Origin: Siphonodentalium dalli
Taxonomy: Eukaryota > Mollusca > Scaphopoda > Gadilida > Siphonodentaliidae
Length of the DNA: 64,000 nucleotides
Direction of reading: 5' to 3'
NCBI GenBank assembly: GCA_032622095.1
Contig: CP136067.1
Span: 200,842,052-200,906,051, forward strand
Below are positions 22,259 through 32,579 of the stretch, in pieces. A model generated the notes under the pieces. That model made no database searches. It was not told the DNA's origin and was given only the letters and a program-made list of their open reading frames with translations. The position numbers and the translations under genes are program-made. Positions within the stretch are counted from its first letter, which is position 1. Every line of letters starts with the position of its first letter.

Positions 22259-22634
22259 CCCTTTACCCAACAGAACGGCCCTGTGCCAATGCATTCTCTT
22301 ATATATGCGAGTCGACCATAGGTCGCCTCTCATATATAAGAGAATGCATTGGCTTAACACATATTAAAAATGATAAAATTGTCAAAGAATGTAGAAAAAT
22401 ATTATAAATTGTTTTTTTAAATGTAAGAAAAAATTATAAAATTGTTAAAGAATGAATTTTTTTAGGCCAATGCATTCTCTTATATATGCGAGGCGACCTA
22501 TGGTCGACTCGCATATATAAAAGAATGCATCGGCACAGGGCATAACTGTAACTATCACAATGTGGTCAATGAGCCGGTTCCAATGATATCCATATTTGTA
22601 TGGTGTTATTGAGACAGACCGAAGATATTTTAGG
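22259..22634. mobile_element. Family A TTAA MITE, right end replaced (chimera)
   Basis: TTAA at 22255-22258 precedes CCCTTTACCCAACA. Both palindromes are present, but the right arm stops at GATATTTTAGG and runs into another MITE family at 22634. The expected TGTTGGGTAAAGGG end is missing. Lies in SDHAF2 intron, 20 bp from the acceptor of exon 3. Confidence 0.85.
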
Positions 22635-22716
22635 TCCACAGAGGATGAATTTAGTGATGCTATCCTACACAGTGGGCTAGGATCACCAATTTCACCATCT
22701 GGGAACCTCATTCTGC
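22634..22716. mobile_element. Fragment of CAAGCCTTG-family palindromic MITE
   Basis: Carries CCACAGAGGATGAATTTAGT, then the GTGATGCTA / TAGGATCAC hairpin and GGGAACCTCATTCTGCTTA, as in the full element at 8724-8970. Ends of that family are absent. Confidence 0.75.
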
Positions 22717-22880
22717 TTAGTCCTCATCTTCTGGGAAGTATCTATAGTTTCAAATTAGCAGTACTTTTAGTTACTTTTTCCCTTCTGGGAAGTTTGTATA
22801 TCCCCATAACAGAGAAACTGTCAAAACAAACATTCAAAATTGAAAACGGAAATCTTTTTCAATTATGAAAGACAAATTAA

Positions 22881-23356
22881 AGGTACTCAATCCAATCAGA
22901 GGGTCCCCATCTCAACAGATTCCAACAACAACAATCCGATCAGAGGGTCCTATGTTACTATTTCTTTGGCTTTGGGGTAAACAATATTTGATTCGAGTCG
23001 AGGAACCCATCAAACAAAGCTCAGAGTTATTAGATATTGATTTTTGAAATTTGTTATTTTCTCGAGATGAGTACTAATAATTGCATTCAATTTCGTAATC
23101 TGCTCGAGATGTGTACACCAAAACACTATTCAAACAGACAAGGATGGATAACTCTAAAATCAACTGGTAATAATAACGCAATTTTGACTGTTCTGGGCCC
23201 AGAAAGTATTCCCGATAATGAAAAATAATAGATTTCTAAAATCGATATCTAACAAATCTGAGCTTTGATGGGTGACTTCCTCGACTCGAATCAAATAATT
23301 TTGACCCCCGAAGCCATTGAAATAGTAATTGAGGAGTTTTATCGGATTGAGTACCT
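22881..23356. mobile_element. TTAA-flanked Kolobok-like MITE, AGGTACTCAAT family (476 bp)
   Basis: TTAA at 22877-22880 and 23357-23360. The ends are inverted copies of AGGTACTCAATCCGAT; subterminal GAGTCGAGGAACCCATCA and its complement form a second inverted pair. TTAAAGG-type ends are known from Kolobok (T2) elements, so this class is favoured over piggyBac. A second copy is at 55410-55847. Non-coding. Confidence 0.88.
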
Positions 23357-23399
23357 TTAATTATTGGGACATAAAATTAATGTAAAGGTTAATACAAAT

Positions 23400-23805
23400 T
23401 ATGGGGGTGGGGGGGGGGGGGGCTGTGAGTCTGATTGAGGGGGGCTGTGAGTCTGATTGAGGGAGGGGGCTAAGAGTCTGATTGAGGGGGGCTATGAGTG
23501 ATTAAGGGAGTGGGTTGAGAGTCTGATTGGGCGGGCTATGAGTCTGATTGGGCGGGCTATGAGTCTGATTGAGGGGGGCTATCAGTGATTAAGGGAGTGG
23601 GTTGAGAGTCTGATTGGATTGAGGGCTGCCTATGAGTCTGATTGAGGGGGGCTATGAGTCTGATTGGATTGAAGGCGGCCTATGAGTCTGATTGGGGGGG
23701 GGGGGGCCTATGAGTCTGATTGAGGGGGGCTATGAGTCTGATTGAGGAGGGCTATGAGTCTGATTGGGGGGGGGGGCTATGAGTCTGATTGGGGGGCGTG
23801 ACTAA
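23400..23805. repeat. G-rich minisatellite, GAGTCTGATTG unit, in SDHAF2 intron
   Basis: Roughly 20 variable units of GGGGGGCTATGAGTCTGATT are interrupted by runs of 6-13 G. Many G runs sit close together on the + strand, which is the template strand of SDHAF2; the transcript would carry C runs. Confidence 0.9.
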
Positions 23806-23904
23806 TTGAGTCTCATTGACTTTTCCCTTCAATAAATATGATAGATAAAAGAGTAGGATCTGTCACCTGGACCCCTGGACCCACATCAACCAACTTTTGT
23901 GTAG

Positions 23905-24089
23905 TGACTCAGGCTACCCCGAATCACCAAATTCACCCTCTGGGAACCTCATTCTGCTGAGTTGTAAGCAGAATGAGGTTCCCAGAGGGTGAATTTGGTG
24001 ATGCTAGCCTGCTATGCGGGTTAGCATCACTAAATTCACCCTCTGGGGACCTCATTCTGCAATTGACAGACACCCTATTTCAAGGCTTG
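23905..24089. mobile_element. CAAGCCTTG-family palindromic MITE, left end lost
   Basis: The right end ...CCTATTTCAAGGCTTG and both inner hairpins match the copy at 8724-8970. The left terminus is absent. Confidence 0.78.
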
Positions 24090-24384
24090 CTTTCTTCTGT
24101 GTTATGCCATTACATGGCTATTGTTTGTTTGGGTTTGGCAGAGAGCATTCCGTGTTAGTCATTTCCTGATACCGTATGTTTGTTCGATAAATTGAAAACA
24201 GCTGGAAAATGGCTGCGACTATGGCAAGTATGTTTCAGAACATATGAAGCTGGCATATCAATATTTCGTGTATATAACAACCTATTTTATGCTTCCTTCC
24301 AAATTACATATGTCCATTTAAATGTTTTTGTTTGTTTAAAATGAAAAAGGCTCCCAAATGGAGCCTGTCTCAACTAGTTTAAAG

Positions 24385-24590
24385 ACATGTTATGTACTTG
24401 TTCGGGTGCGTAAAACTGATAAGTTAGTATTCAGTCACTATGCCAACTGGAGGAATGTAACATTCTACTAATCTGAAGCTAAATGACCCTACCACTCCAT
24501 AGAAAACATCGTCTGAACTACGCTCAATTGTATATATTTACTACTCGACTCGGGACGCATCTATCGGCGATAAACTAATGAAAACGAGTT
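24385..24590 (+). repeat. Interspersed repeat S1 (copy 2)
   Basis: Same ordered blocks as 21672-21870, extending to GGACGCATCTATCGGCGATA. It lies in the SDHAF2 intron between the exons at 22239 and 24913. Confidence 0.78.
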
Positions 24591-24912
24591 CCCATCAAGA
24601 GTCACTGCATTTAATTACTATATAAGAATGATGGTGTGTATAAATTTGTAAAAATTACTACTTTGAACAAGATTATTCTCTATTTCTAATCGATCACATT
24701 GCTGTAATGTTTCTCATCACTTTAATAATATTTGAATAGATTATCTTGATGCTGATAAAGTGGGAGTAAAGTAGTCGTACTTGGTTAATAACAATAAAAG
24801 TTAATTTCAATGTTATAGAAGGCAATGACTCGACCTCGGTGTTAACAGAAAGAGACAATCCAAGTCAGTGAGAACATCCAAGGGATCGAAATATAATTAA
24901 ATTAACACAGAC

Positions 24913-25100
24913 CTGAACAGGAGACCACTTTCAGTTGTTCCTCTTTTTCTACTCTGATACAGAAGTCTAGCCCGCTTCACATCTATACTCTCTCCTTGCC
25001 TAATCTTAAATGCTGGCGGTGGTGCGAATTCGCCATCTCGATCTGTACAAAATGCTCTCTGTATGGGAACTATCTTCCTCAAATGTGATCTTAATACATG
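24913..25100 (-). CDS. SDHAF2: SDHAF2, second coding exon (first one found)
   Basis: On the minus strand, a TTTATCTTTTCAG acceptor precedes 62 codons starting HVLRSHLRKIVPIQRAFCTD and ending VKRARLLYQSRKRGTTESGL then LF, plus AG carried to the next exon; the donor is GTCTGT. (E/V)xKRARLLYxSRKRG is the signature of SDHAF2/Sdh5. The basic N-terminal part (RSHLRK, IQRAF) fits the end of a mitochondrial targeting sequence. The exon is in phase 0 at its start, so a first exon with the initiator Met must lie at higher coordinates. I could not identify it with confidence. Intron 1 begins with a 1-kb minisatellite only 25 bp from this acceptor. Confidence 0.94.
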
Positions 25101-25124
25101 CTGAAAAGATAAATAAAAGTTGAA

Positions 25125-26190
25125 GCCAGGGATATGGTTAGAGGGTCAGGGATATGGTTAGATGGCCAAGGATATGGTTTGTGGGCCATGAATATGGTTA
25201 GAGGGTCAGTGAGGAAGCCAGGGATATGGTTAGATGGCCAGGGATATGGTCAGAGGGACAAGGATATGGTTTGTGGGCCATGAATATGGTTAGAGGGTCA
25301 GTGAGGAAGCCAGGGATATGGTTAGATGGCCACGAATATGGTTAGAGGGTCAGTGAGGAAGCCAGGGATATGGTTAGATGGCCAAGGATATGGTTTGTGG
25401 GCCATGAATATGGTTAGAGGGTCAGTGAGGAAGCCAGGGATATGGTTAGAGGGTCGGGGATATGGTTAGATGGCCAAGGATATGCTTTGTGGGCCATGAA
25501 TATGGTTAGAGGGTCAGTGAGGAAGCCAGGGATATGGTTAGATGGCCAGGGATATGGTTAGATGGCCAATGATATGGTTTGTGGGCCATGAATATGGTTA
25601 GAGGGTCAGTGAGGAAGCCAGGGATATTGTTAGATGGCCAAGGATATGGTTTGTGGGCCATGAATATGGTTAGAGGGTCAGTGAGGAAGCCAGGGATATG
25701 GTTAGATGGCCAGGGATATGGTTAGATGGCCAGGGATATGGTTTGTGGGCCATGAATATGGTTAGAGGGTCAGTGAGGAAGCCAGGGATATGGTTAGATG
25801 GCCAGGGATATGGTCAGAGGGCCAGGGATATGGTTTGTGGGCCATGAATGTGGTTAGAGGGTCAGTGAGGAAGCAAGGGATATGGTTAGAGGGCCAGGGA
25901 AAGAGTTAGTGGGTCAGGGATATGGTTAGAGGGCCAGGGATATGGTTAGAAGGCCAGGGAGGAAGCGAGGGATATGGTTAGAGGGCCAGTGATATGTTTA
26001 GAGGGTCAAGGAGAAAGCGAGGGATATGTTTAGAGGGTCAAGGAGGAAGCGAGGGATATGGTTAGATGACCAGGGATATGGTTAGATGGCCAGGGATATG
26101 GTTAGAGGGTCAGGGATAGGGTCAGGGATATGGTTAGATGGCGAGGGATATGGTTAGAGGGCCAGGAATAGGGTTAGAGGGCCCATATGC
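25125..26190. repeat. 20-bp minisatellite with higher-order units, about 1 kb
   Basis: The basic unit is GGGATATGGTTAGATGGCCA. Units alternate in a recurring order (…GATGGCCAAGGATATGG, TTTGTGGGCCATGAATATGG, TTAGAGGGTCAGTGAGGAAG…), forming blocks of 70-90 bp repeated about eight times. It lies in SDHAF2 intron 1. Confidence 0.93.
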
Positions 26191-26814
26191 TAATAGGTTG
26201 AAGTATTACTAAATTAGCTCTCATAAAGCTTTAATAAAAACCGCTGCAATGATACATGTAAGCCTATACTTGTCAGTATCCCAATTCATTACACAATGGG
26301 ACAATATGTACCGGGTAGCATATGCATACCCTATCATATTTTTATAGCAGCCATTGTCCTCCAGATCAGGGACGTTATCATAATAAACTGTAACATTATA
26401 ACTCTTTAATGTCAAGCTTTCGGCCCGAGAAATTTTTACCAGTAAATTTTCTGGGTGAGGAAAAATTTCTTCAATACTCAAGTCAATATTGCTGTTTCGC
26501 AGTCTGGACAAGTCAAAATTTATCCATAATAGAATTTTGCCATGCTAACTAATTAGTTGCCTTTACCAGAAGCCAATTGTATTGGTGTTGATTACTATTC
26601 ATGCATGCATAATTATAATTAAACCAGCGACACCTGATAAAAAGAGTTATCGAAAAGTTCCAACGTTTTGTACTGGTGGAATATGATCTCTACGGGAGTT
26701 AGCCAGAATAGAGATTCATCGTATGATCTAAGACAGATAATGAAACCATCTGTTCATTGTTCATCTATAGGGTTCTGGTGTTTGCGGCGAAGGTTTCCGG
26801 CAGATTACCGCGAT

Positions 26815-27710
26815 AATGGAGCTTTCCACAGAGGCCACACCCACAGCGGTAGTCCCGCCCACTTCCAAAGTGAACACATCAGCACTTGCCCTTATGTTAA
26901 CTAGCTGAAACAGACTCATGTATATGATTCGTTCAAATTTGATCTTTTAACCAGTTTGATTTAAAAAAAATTATTTAGATTCCATTTTTTTTTTTTTTTA
27001 GATTGAACTTTTATCTGCTGTTGAAAAAAAATAAATAATAATTTTTTTTTTAAATTAAAAAAAAAAATCAATTTTTTTATTTTCTTTTTAGATTTTTAGA
27101 TTGAATCTTTAAAATTTGTTTAAATTTTTTTTTTACTTAATTAAATTTGTTTTTTTATTTATTTTAAAAATTTACTTTTTATATTGAAACTTCTTGCTAA
27201 AAAAATTCAAAAATTTGAAAAACAAATTAAAATGTGTTTTATTTGTTTAAATTTTTTTATTTAAAATATAAGTTCGTTATAACATCTGCCGTGGTACCCC
27301 GAGGCACCACACCAAATTTGGTTAAAATCGATCAAGGGCTCTGGAAGAAAAATTGCATACAGACCAGAACAGACAGACAGATCACTGAACTCTAATATAT
27401 CTAAACCAGAGAACATACATTCGTTTTGCCATTAAATGTGAAAATTATGACAAGCTAAACGAAAAACATTGTTATAATCACAGATAAATTTATAACATCA
27501 TGCCGCAAATATAAATCTCAGTATATTATGATTTGACAACAAAAAAGTTGTTTGAATATAGCCAATTTAACACTGAATGTATGCATGGATATCAAATTAG
27601 GGTGAATAAAGATGGCGTCGAAAAAATCTCCGCAGCCAGCATCTGATTGCTCGAATATATTCTAATAAATTGCCATTGGGCGGGACTACGCTGTGGAAAG
27701 CTCCATTATA
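26815..27710. repeat. Inverted repeat around AT-rich block
   Basis: ATAATGGAGCTTTCCACAG followed by a GGTAGTCCCGCCCA block at 26813-26862 has an inverted counterpart at 27676-27708 (GGGCGGGACTACGCTGTGGA then AAGCTCCATTAT). Between them lies a 350-bp A/T-only tract (26940-27290) and a retrotransposon-tail-like segment. It may be a decayed inverted-repeat transposon; no target duplication was found. Confidence 0.55.
26940..27290. repeat. A/T homopolymer-rich low-complexity tract
   Basis: Dominated by runs of A and T with almost no G or C. It is followed by CACCACACCAAATTTGGTTA, a phrase shared with about 9525. Confidence 0.9.
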
Positions 27711-28101
27711 CAAACTCTCAACGCCTGCTATTAAATCCACGTTGTTTCAAATTTCAATGAAATTTATTTTTCAATATTTTACAGTAGATCTATATAACAA
27801 CAGGACCCCACAAAAATCGCGGCGGAAAAATGAATGTCAGCGTTTCACTTAAAATGACCTGCCGCGATGAGCGGAATGAGGCTTCTGCGTCTTGGGGGTA
27901 CTGTAAGTCTACTTTGGTGGAGTAGCCTAGGCCTAGTCTTGCCGAATTCTAGTCCAAAATTGACTATACATTGAATGTATAGTCCAACTTTCCCCACCGC
28001 TGGCAACGGAGGGTTTTGTTCAAGTATGGAAAGGAAGAATATGACACAAGACACGACCAAACCGTGATTTTCCTGGACAACACATATAATAATCCGTCAC
28101 A

Positions 28102-28363
28102 TTGACATACCATTAATTACCTTCCTTTTCCAAAAAGAGAAATTTAATGAAGCTTTTTCTCGATCAGGCGAATGACCAATTTTCGATCGAGCACTGACTC
28201 TGAGCATATTTTCCACTCTATACTGCGCGGTATGCCAGGAACTCGAATTGAACAGACACGAAAAATGGCCACCTACTTCACGGGTCATTTTTCTGATCGA
28301 GAAAAAGGCTCGTTAAATGTCTCTTCTTCTTTTTTGGAAAAGGAAGGTAACTGGTATGTCAAG
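28102..28363. mobile_element. Inverted-repeat MITE, TTGACATACCA ends (about 262 bp)
   Basis: The left arm contains TTGACATACCATTA and ACCTTCCTTTTCCAAAAAG, and the right arm contains their complements with small gaps. The inner arm TTTTTCTCGATCAG is also inverted. About 65 bp of each side can pair. The superfamily is unknown. Confidence 0.75.
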
Positions 28364-28479
28364 CCTCAATGTGACGCATTAGTATACCGGTCGTATTATT
28401 ATTAGTATTGTCATCGAACATTGGTGTTTGATCATGTCTAGTGTCTTATTGTTCCTTTCCGGACTTAAAGCGACCTCTC

Positions 28480-29038
28480 CCATTACAGGCATCGCGAAAT
28501 TTCGACGGGATATCTTTATCCGTGATATAAATAAAATTGTCAAAAGAGCCAACAGCACCCTGGGATTCCTTAAAAGAAACATCAGCAAAGCCGATAAAAA
28601 ACACAAGAAGCTGGCTTACGAGTCCATGGTAAGATCTACACTCGAATACGGGGCAGAAATATGGGATCCATACTTGCAGAAGGACATCGACAACATCGAA
28701 AGAGTACAGAAAAGAGCTGCAAGATTCATCACCAGCAATTACAAAAACAGAGAAAAAGATGCAGTCACCGAAATGATGGAAATAGAGAAGAGAAGAGAAA
28801 AGGATGACACTGTTTAGGAAGATAGTAGAGGGGTTGGTTCCGGCTATACATACACATGACCTACATGTAGTACTAGTAACACCAAGGAGCAAGGACAAAC
28901 GAAAAATAACTGCCAAACAATTCCCAGCATTTGAAACAACAAAGATTATTGAGTGTACCAACTCACTTTCTTATGAAATAATAAGGACAAATACGGCTCA
29001 ATATATTATAAGAACTCATTCTTTGTGAAAACAATCAT
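28480..29038 (+). pseudogene. LINE reverse transcriptase C-terminal relic, 5' part
   Basis: Encodes the C-terminal domain typical of non-LTR retrotransposon reverse transcriptases: INKIVKRANSTLGFLKRNIS, then YESMVRSTLEYGAEIWDPYL, then IERVQKRAARFITSNY. After a frameshift near 28790 it continues as MTLFRKIVEGLVPAI and later KNSFFVKT. The 5' end of the element, with endonuclease and polymerase domains, is missing, as usual for truncated LINE insertions. At 29038 the reading is cut by a 1.2-kb transposon and resumes at 30263. Non-functional; the clade (CR1/L2-like or related) is not resolved. Confidence 0.9.
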
Positions 29039-30262
29039 CAGGTCTGGCAAATGTGAGAATACAGCTACAATAGCTGTATTCAGCTAACATAGCTGTATTC
29101 AGCTATAAATTATACTCTCAAACCAGCTGTTTTTCGATAATAAACTAGAAGCGCTAATTTGCGCATCAAAATTAGGCTACCATATTCTCCGGTCACCCTC
29201 AACCAAATCAAAATCGTCGCTTGTGTTCTGACAAAGTGTTGGCTTTTGTCGACACGGCAATTCTGATTTTGTGTGAAAACTTACTATGGTGGTCGATGTC
29301 AGTAAATATTCTGGGGACTATTTTCTGCAAATGCATTCATTAACTAACTTATAAAATAAAGATCAAATTCATCCCAAACACTCGTTTACTTCTTCCCGAT
29401 GCTAAACCGGTAGGGGGCGTTAGAATGGTGTACCTATATCGAGCATTTAGAATTACATACCACTAGCGGTTTGTGAGCGATACTGGTAACTATTCATAAC
29501 AGTATATACAGATATTGTGCGGCATATTGCAAATGTATGGCACAACATAGGGACAACTGAAATGAAAATGCGACTTATATAATTTCTGAAGTATTTCAAA
29601 CATGAAGTCCTGGTCGTTAGCGAGTCAGAACTATTCAATCTGTTTTGGCGGGAAAATATATAATGTGTGAAAACTTACTAAACATAACATTGGTATTTGT
29701 ATTTTCGCGATTCGACATACATGTATGCGTTTCCGTATTTTTGGAGAGAATCAGCTCAAGCAGTGAGTGGAACTCGCTCGGTTAAACTCTGGCTAGAGAT
29801 GTTCCCCTTTTTACCTGTTGTAACGCACCAACCAAACTGAGTTTTAGCAGCATCATATTGATACTTCCGGAATGATTAAGATGTTCCATCTTCGGTGATA
29901 AATATTGTTAATGTATTTTTCAAGGTATTCCGCATTGCATAAGAGAGTTATTAACCGTTATGACCGACATCGACCGCCGTAGTAAGTTTTCACACATAAT
30001 CACCATCGTCGTGCCGACAAAAGGCCGAGGCAACACTTTGTCAGAACACAAGCGACAATTTTGATTTGGTTGAGGGTGACCGGAGAATAGGGTAGCCTAA
30101 TTTTGATGCGCAAATTAGCGCTTCTAGTTTATTATCGAAAAACAGCCGCTTTGAGAGTATAATATATAGCTGAATACAGCTAGGTTAGCTGAATACAGCG
30201 ATTGGCAGTGAGTGAGTGAGTGAAGTAGTATTGTAGCTGTATTCTCACATTTGCCAGACCTG
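29039..30262. mobile_element. Long inverted-repeat DNA transposon with 5-bp target duplication ATCAT (1224 bp)
   Basis: The inverted ends start CAGGTCTGGCAAATGTGAG. The arms extend with gaps for about 250-300 bp: left 29039-29305, right about 29965-30262, including GTGTGAAAACTTACTA pairs. ATCAT is present at 29034-29038 and 30263-30267. Removing the element and one ATCAT rejoins the LINE reading (SFFVKT, then IIEWNHLED), which proves the borders. No transposase frame is recognisable in the roughly 650-bp centre. A 5-bp duplication with long arms does not match a common superfamily clearly. Confidence 0.93.
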
Positions 30263-30330
30263 ATCATCGAATGGAACCACCTGGAGGATACGGACAGCGC
30301 ATGTGATTCAACATCGATACCAACATTAAC
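30263..30330 (+). pseudogene. LINE reverse transcriptase C-terminal relic, 3' part
   Basis: Continues the reading from 29038 with IIEWNHLEDTDSACDSTS, the conserved (I/V)xWNxL motif near the end of many LINE proteins. After that only short frames remain. Confidence 0.85.
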
Positions 30331-30959
30331 AGATGATTAAGTCGTCCAACGGTGCACCTACAGCCAAATCAAGGCTACTACACCGAACTACATACAGATA
30401 CAGATATCCTCCAGATTTTCGACCAGCCGAATTCAGAATTATTTACCGCGAAAATAGGCGTGTCATTGACGGAAAATCATGCAAAACAACAGAAAACGAC
30501 AACTAACTAAATTGTAGGGCTATCTGACTGTAAATCGTGACTTAAATACCAAATAAGTACATTCAATTGGATTGAACCTACGTTTGAAAAGACAGAAAAA
30601 GCCGACTCAAAAATTCTGACATTCATTTTTGTGACACTCATATTAAATGTACTGGGTGAATTTCGTACCGAAAACGCGACTTTTTTCAAAGTGACATGTC
30701 ATGTGAATTCACTGATTTATAACACTTACTTCTGTCATGGACGTAAATTATATAGATCGCTGCTTCTAAGCATGCTCATGGTGTGGATCGCTATCACCAC
30801 ACAATATGGGATTAAACACTATATATACTTCTGAGGACGTTCCTCCCTACACAATTCGATTTGATCGTCAGAATTACGTGCACCGGTAGGCAAATACACA
30901 AATACACAAAATATCGATATATATATATACTAGCCGATGAGCCCGACGTTGTCCGGGCT

Positions 30960-31492
30960 ATTCAAAAACCAAATTTCAAGTCGATAGCTCTACCCGTTTC
31001 CGGGATCTGGTCTGCGCATGCGCGAAGCTGGCGTCGCACGGGCTCGGCGACCTGATAAAATTCGTATCCGGGGCAAGATACATTCACATACCAAATTTCA
31101 AGTCGATAGCTCCACCCGTTTCCGAGATTTGGTCTGCGTATGCGCGAAGATGGCGTCGCACGGGCTCGGCGACCCGATACAATTCGTATCCGGGGCAAGA
31201 TACATTCACATAGAAAATTTCAAGTCGATAGCTCCACCCGTTTCCGAGATCTGGTCTGCGCATGCGCGAAGCTGGCGTCGCACGGGCTCGGAGACCCGAT
31301 GAAATTCGTATCCGGGGCATGATACATTCACATACCAAATTTCAAGTCGATAGCTCCACCCGTTTCCGAGATCTCGTCTGCGCATGCGCGAAGCTGGCGT
31401 CGCATGGGCTCGGCGACCCGATAAAATTCGTATCCGGGGCAAGATACATTCACATACCAAATTTCAAGTCGATAGCTCCACCCGTTTCCGCC
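30960..31492. repeat. 122-bp GC-rich satellite, 4.4 copies
   Basis: The unit carries AATTTCAAGTCGATAGCTCC, GTCTGCGCATGCGCGAAGCT and GGCGTCGCACGGGCTCGGCG. The marker GTCGATAG occurs at 30980, 31102, 31224, 31346 and 31468, exactly 122 bp apart. Because 122 is not a multiple of three, and stops are rare in the unit, long frames are open on both strands and look like proteins; I regard these as chance. It is much richer in GC than its surroundings. Confidence 0.95.
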
Positions 31493-31739
31493 CGACCCAT
31501 ATACTCCAATATTAGCGATGTATAGGGTATGTTTCGTCAGCTTAGGCGCACAAACTACTGTATAAATTGATGGGAATATTGCATATATAAATTCATATAG
31601 TACCCATCTATCAGAATCGGTGCGACTAATTTTTATATATGCAAACCAGGCTCTGTGAAAAAAAAACGCAATTTCCTGCTATTTTTTTTTTCGCACGGAA
31701 AGTTAGTATATACGCTCTTTATTTTCGGGACTACAGTAT

Positions 31740-31920
31740 ATAATTTATACTGGCAAGCCCTAAACGCGGGCCACAGTGAAAACACATTAATAAAGAACGT
31801 ACATCTGGTCTGCAAATAGGTTCACGTTGAACCTAAATATTCTCATTTATTTGATTATGAAATAGGCCGATAGTGAGCTTAATTTAATTTGTGTGTTTTT
31901 TATTTATTTATTTAATTATG
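31740..31920. repeat. Interspersed repeat related to 9270-9490
   Basis: GGCCACAGTGAAAACACATTA, the TAAAGAACGTACATCTGGT box and AATAGGTTCACGTTGAACCT follow the same order as at 9270-9420, and both copies end in a T/A-rich tail. Possibly a retrotransposon 3' end. (First box cited from its first 20 bases.). Confidence 0.65.
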
Positions 31921-32094
31921 TTTTTTAGATCGAAATTTTGAAAACTAGACATATTAAAAAAATATAAGGGATCTGACTTTATATGGACTTTATGAAAGCG
32001 CATTTGGGTCATCCGAAACACCATGCACCGCACCCCAAATATACAAATACACAACTCGTTATAATTAAATGCAATGACTCTCGATGGCGAAATC

Positions 32095-32310
32095 ATTTGT
32101 GTTCGTTTATCGCCGATAGTTGCGTCCCGATTGAGATGTAAATATTTACAATTGAGCGCAATTCAGACAATGTTTTCTATGGAGTGGTGTGGTCAATTTC
32201 TTTGAAATTTTCGGCGATGTTAGTAGAATGCTACATTCCCCAGGTTGGCATAGCGCCGGAGTACAAACTTATCAATTTCACGCACCGAACAAGTCCATAA
32301 TATGTCTTTA
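32095..32310 (-). repeat. Interspersed repeat S1 (copy 3, reverse)
   Basis: Reverse complement of the S1 order. On the minus strand it begins TTAAAGACATATTATGGACT and ends near CTATCGGCGATAAACGAACA. This is the longest copy and probably near full length. Confidence 0.78.
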
Positions 32311-32579
32311 AATATTGTTAAGATTTCAATAATTCGATTTCGTGATATTATGAATTCATTTTGTGATATCATAAAATTGAATTTGTGATATCACTAATTC
32401 ATTTTGTGATATCAAAAAATAGAAAATGGCATCTTCTACATTTGGGATTTTAGCGTCATTTTGCGAGATAAACTAAAAAACCAAACAGTCGATGAGTATA
32501 TATACTATATTCAAAGTGTCCTCTACAATCTACTTCTTTCTCAGCTTTGGTGACTTGCTGATAGGGATCACAATACGTG

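Noticed and set aside
22596-22868. 90-codon open frame on + strand
   Set aside because: It spans a junction of two MITE fragments, so it is not a natural gene.
25125-26190. CRISPR-like array
   Set aside because: Units are contiguous without unique spacers and the genome is animal; it is a minisatellite.
27611-27664. ATGGCGTCG start in good context (MASKKSPQPASDCSNIF, then stop)
   Set aside because: Only 17 codons and no GT donor before the stop; it lies near an inverted repeat arm.
25101-28060. First exon of SDHAF2 (minus strand), for example a short reading starting MSLFQLVNIR near 26918
   Set aside because: The only nearby donors are weak or give the wrong phase for joining to HVLRSH at 25100, and that stretch overlaps an inverted repeat. 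I left exon 1 as not found.
30962-31525. Arg-rich overlapping open frames of 78-94 codons on both strands
   Set aside because: They come from the 122-bp satellite: the period rotates the frame and the unit has few stops. No start context or homologue.
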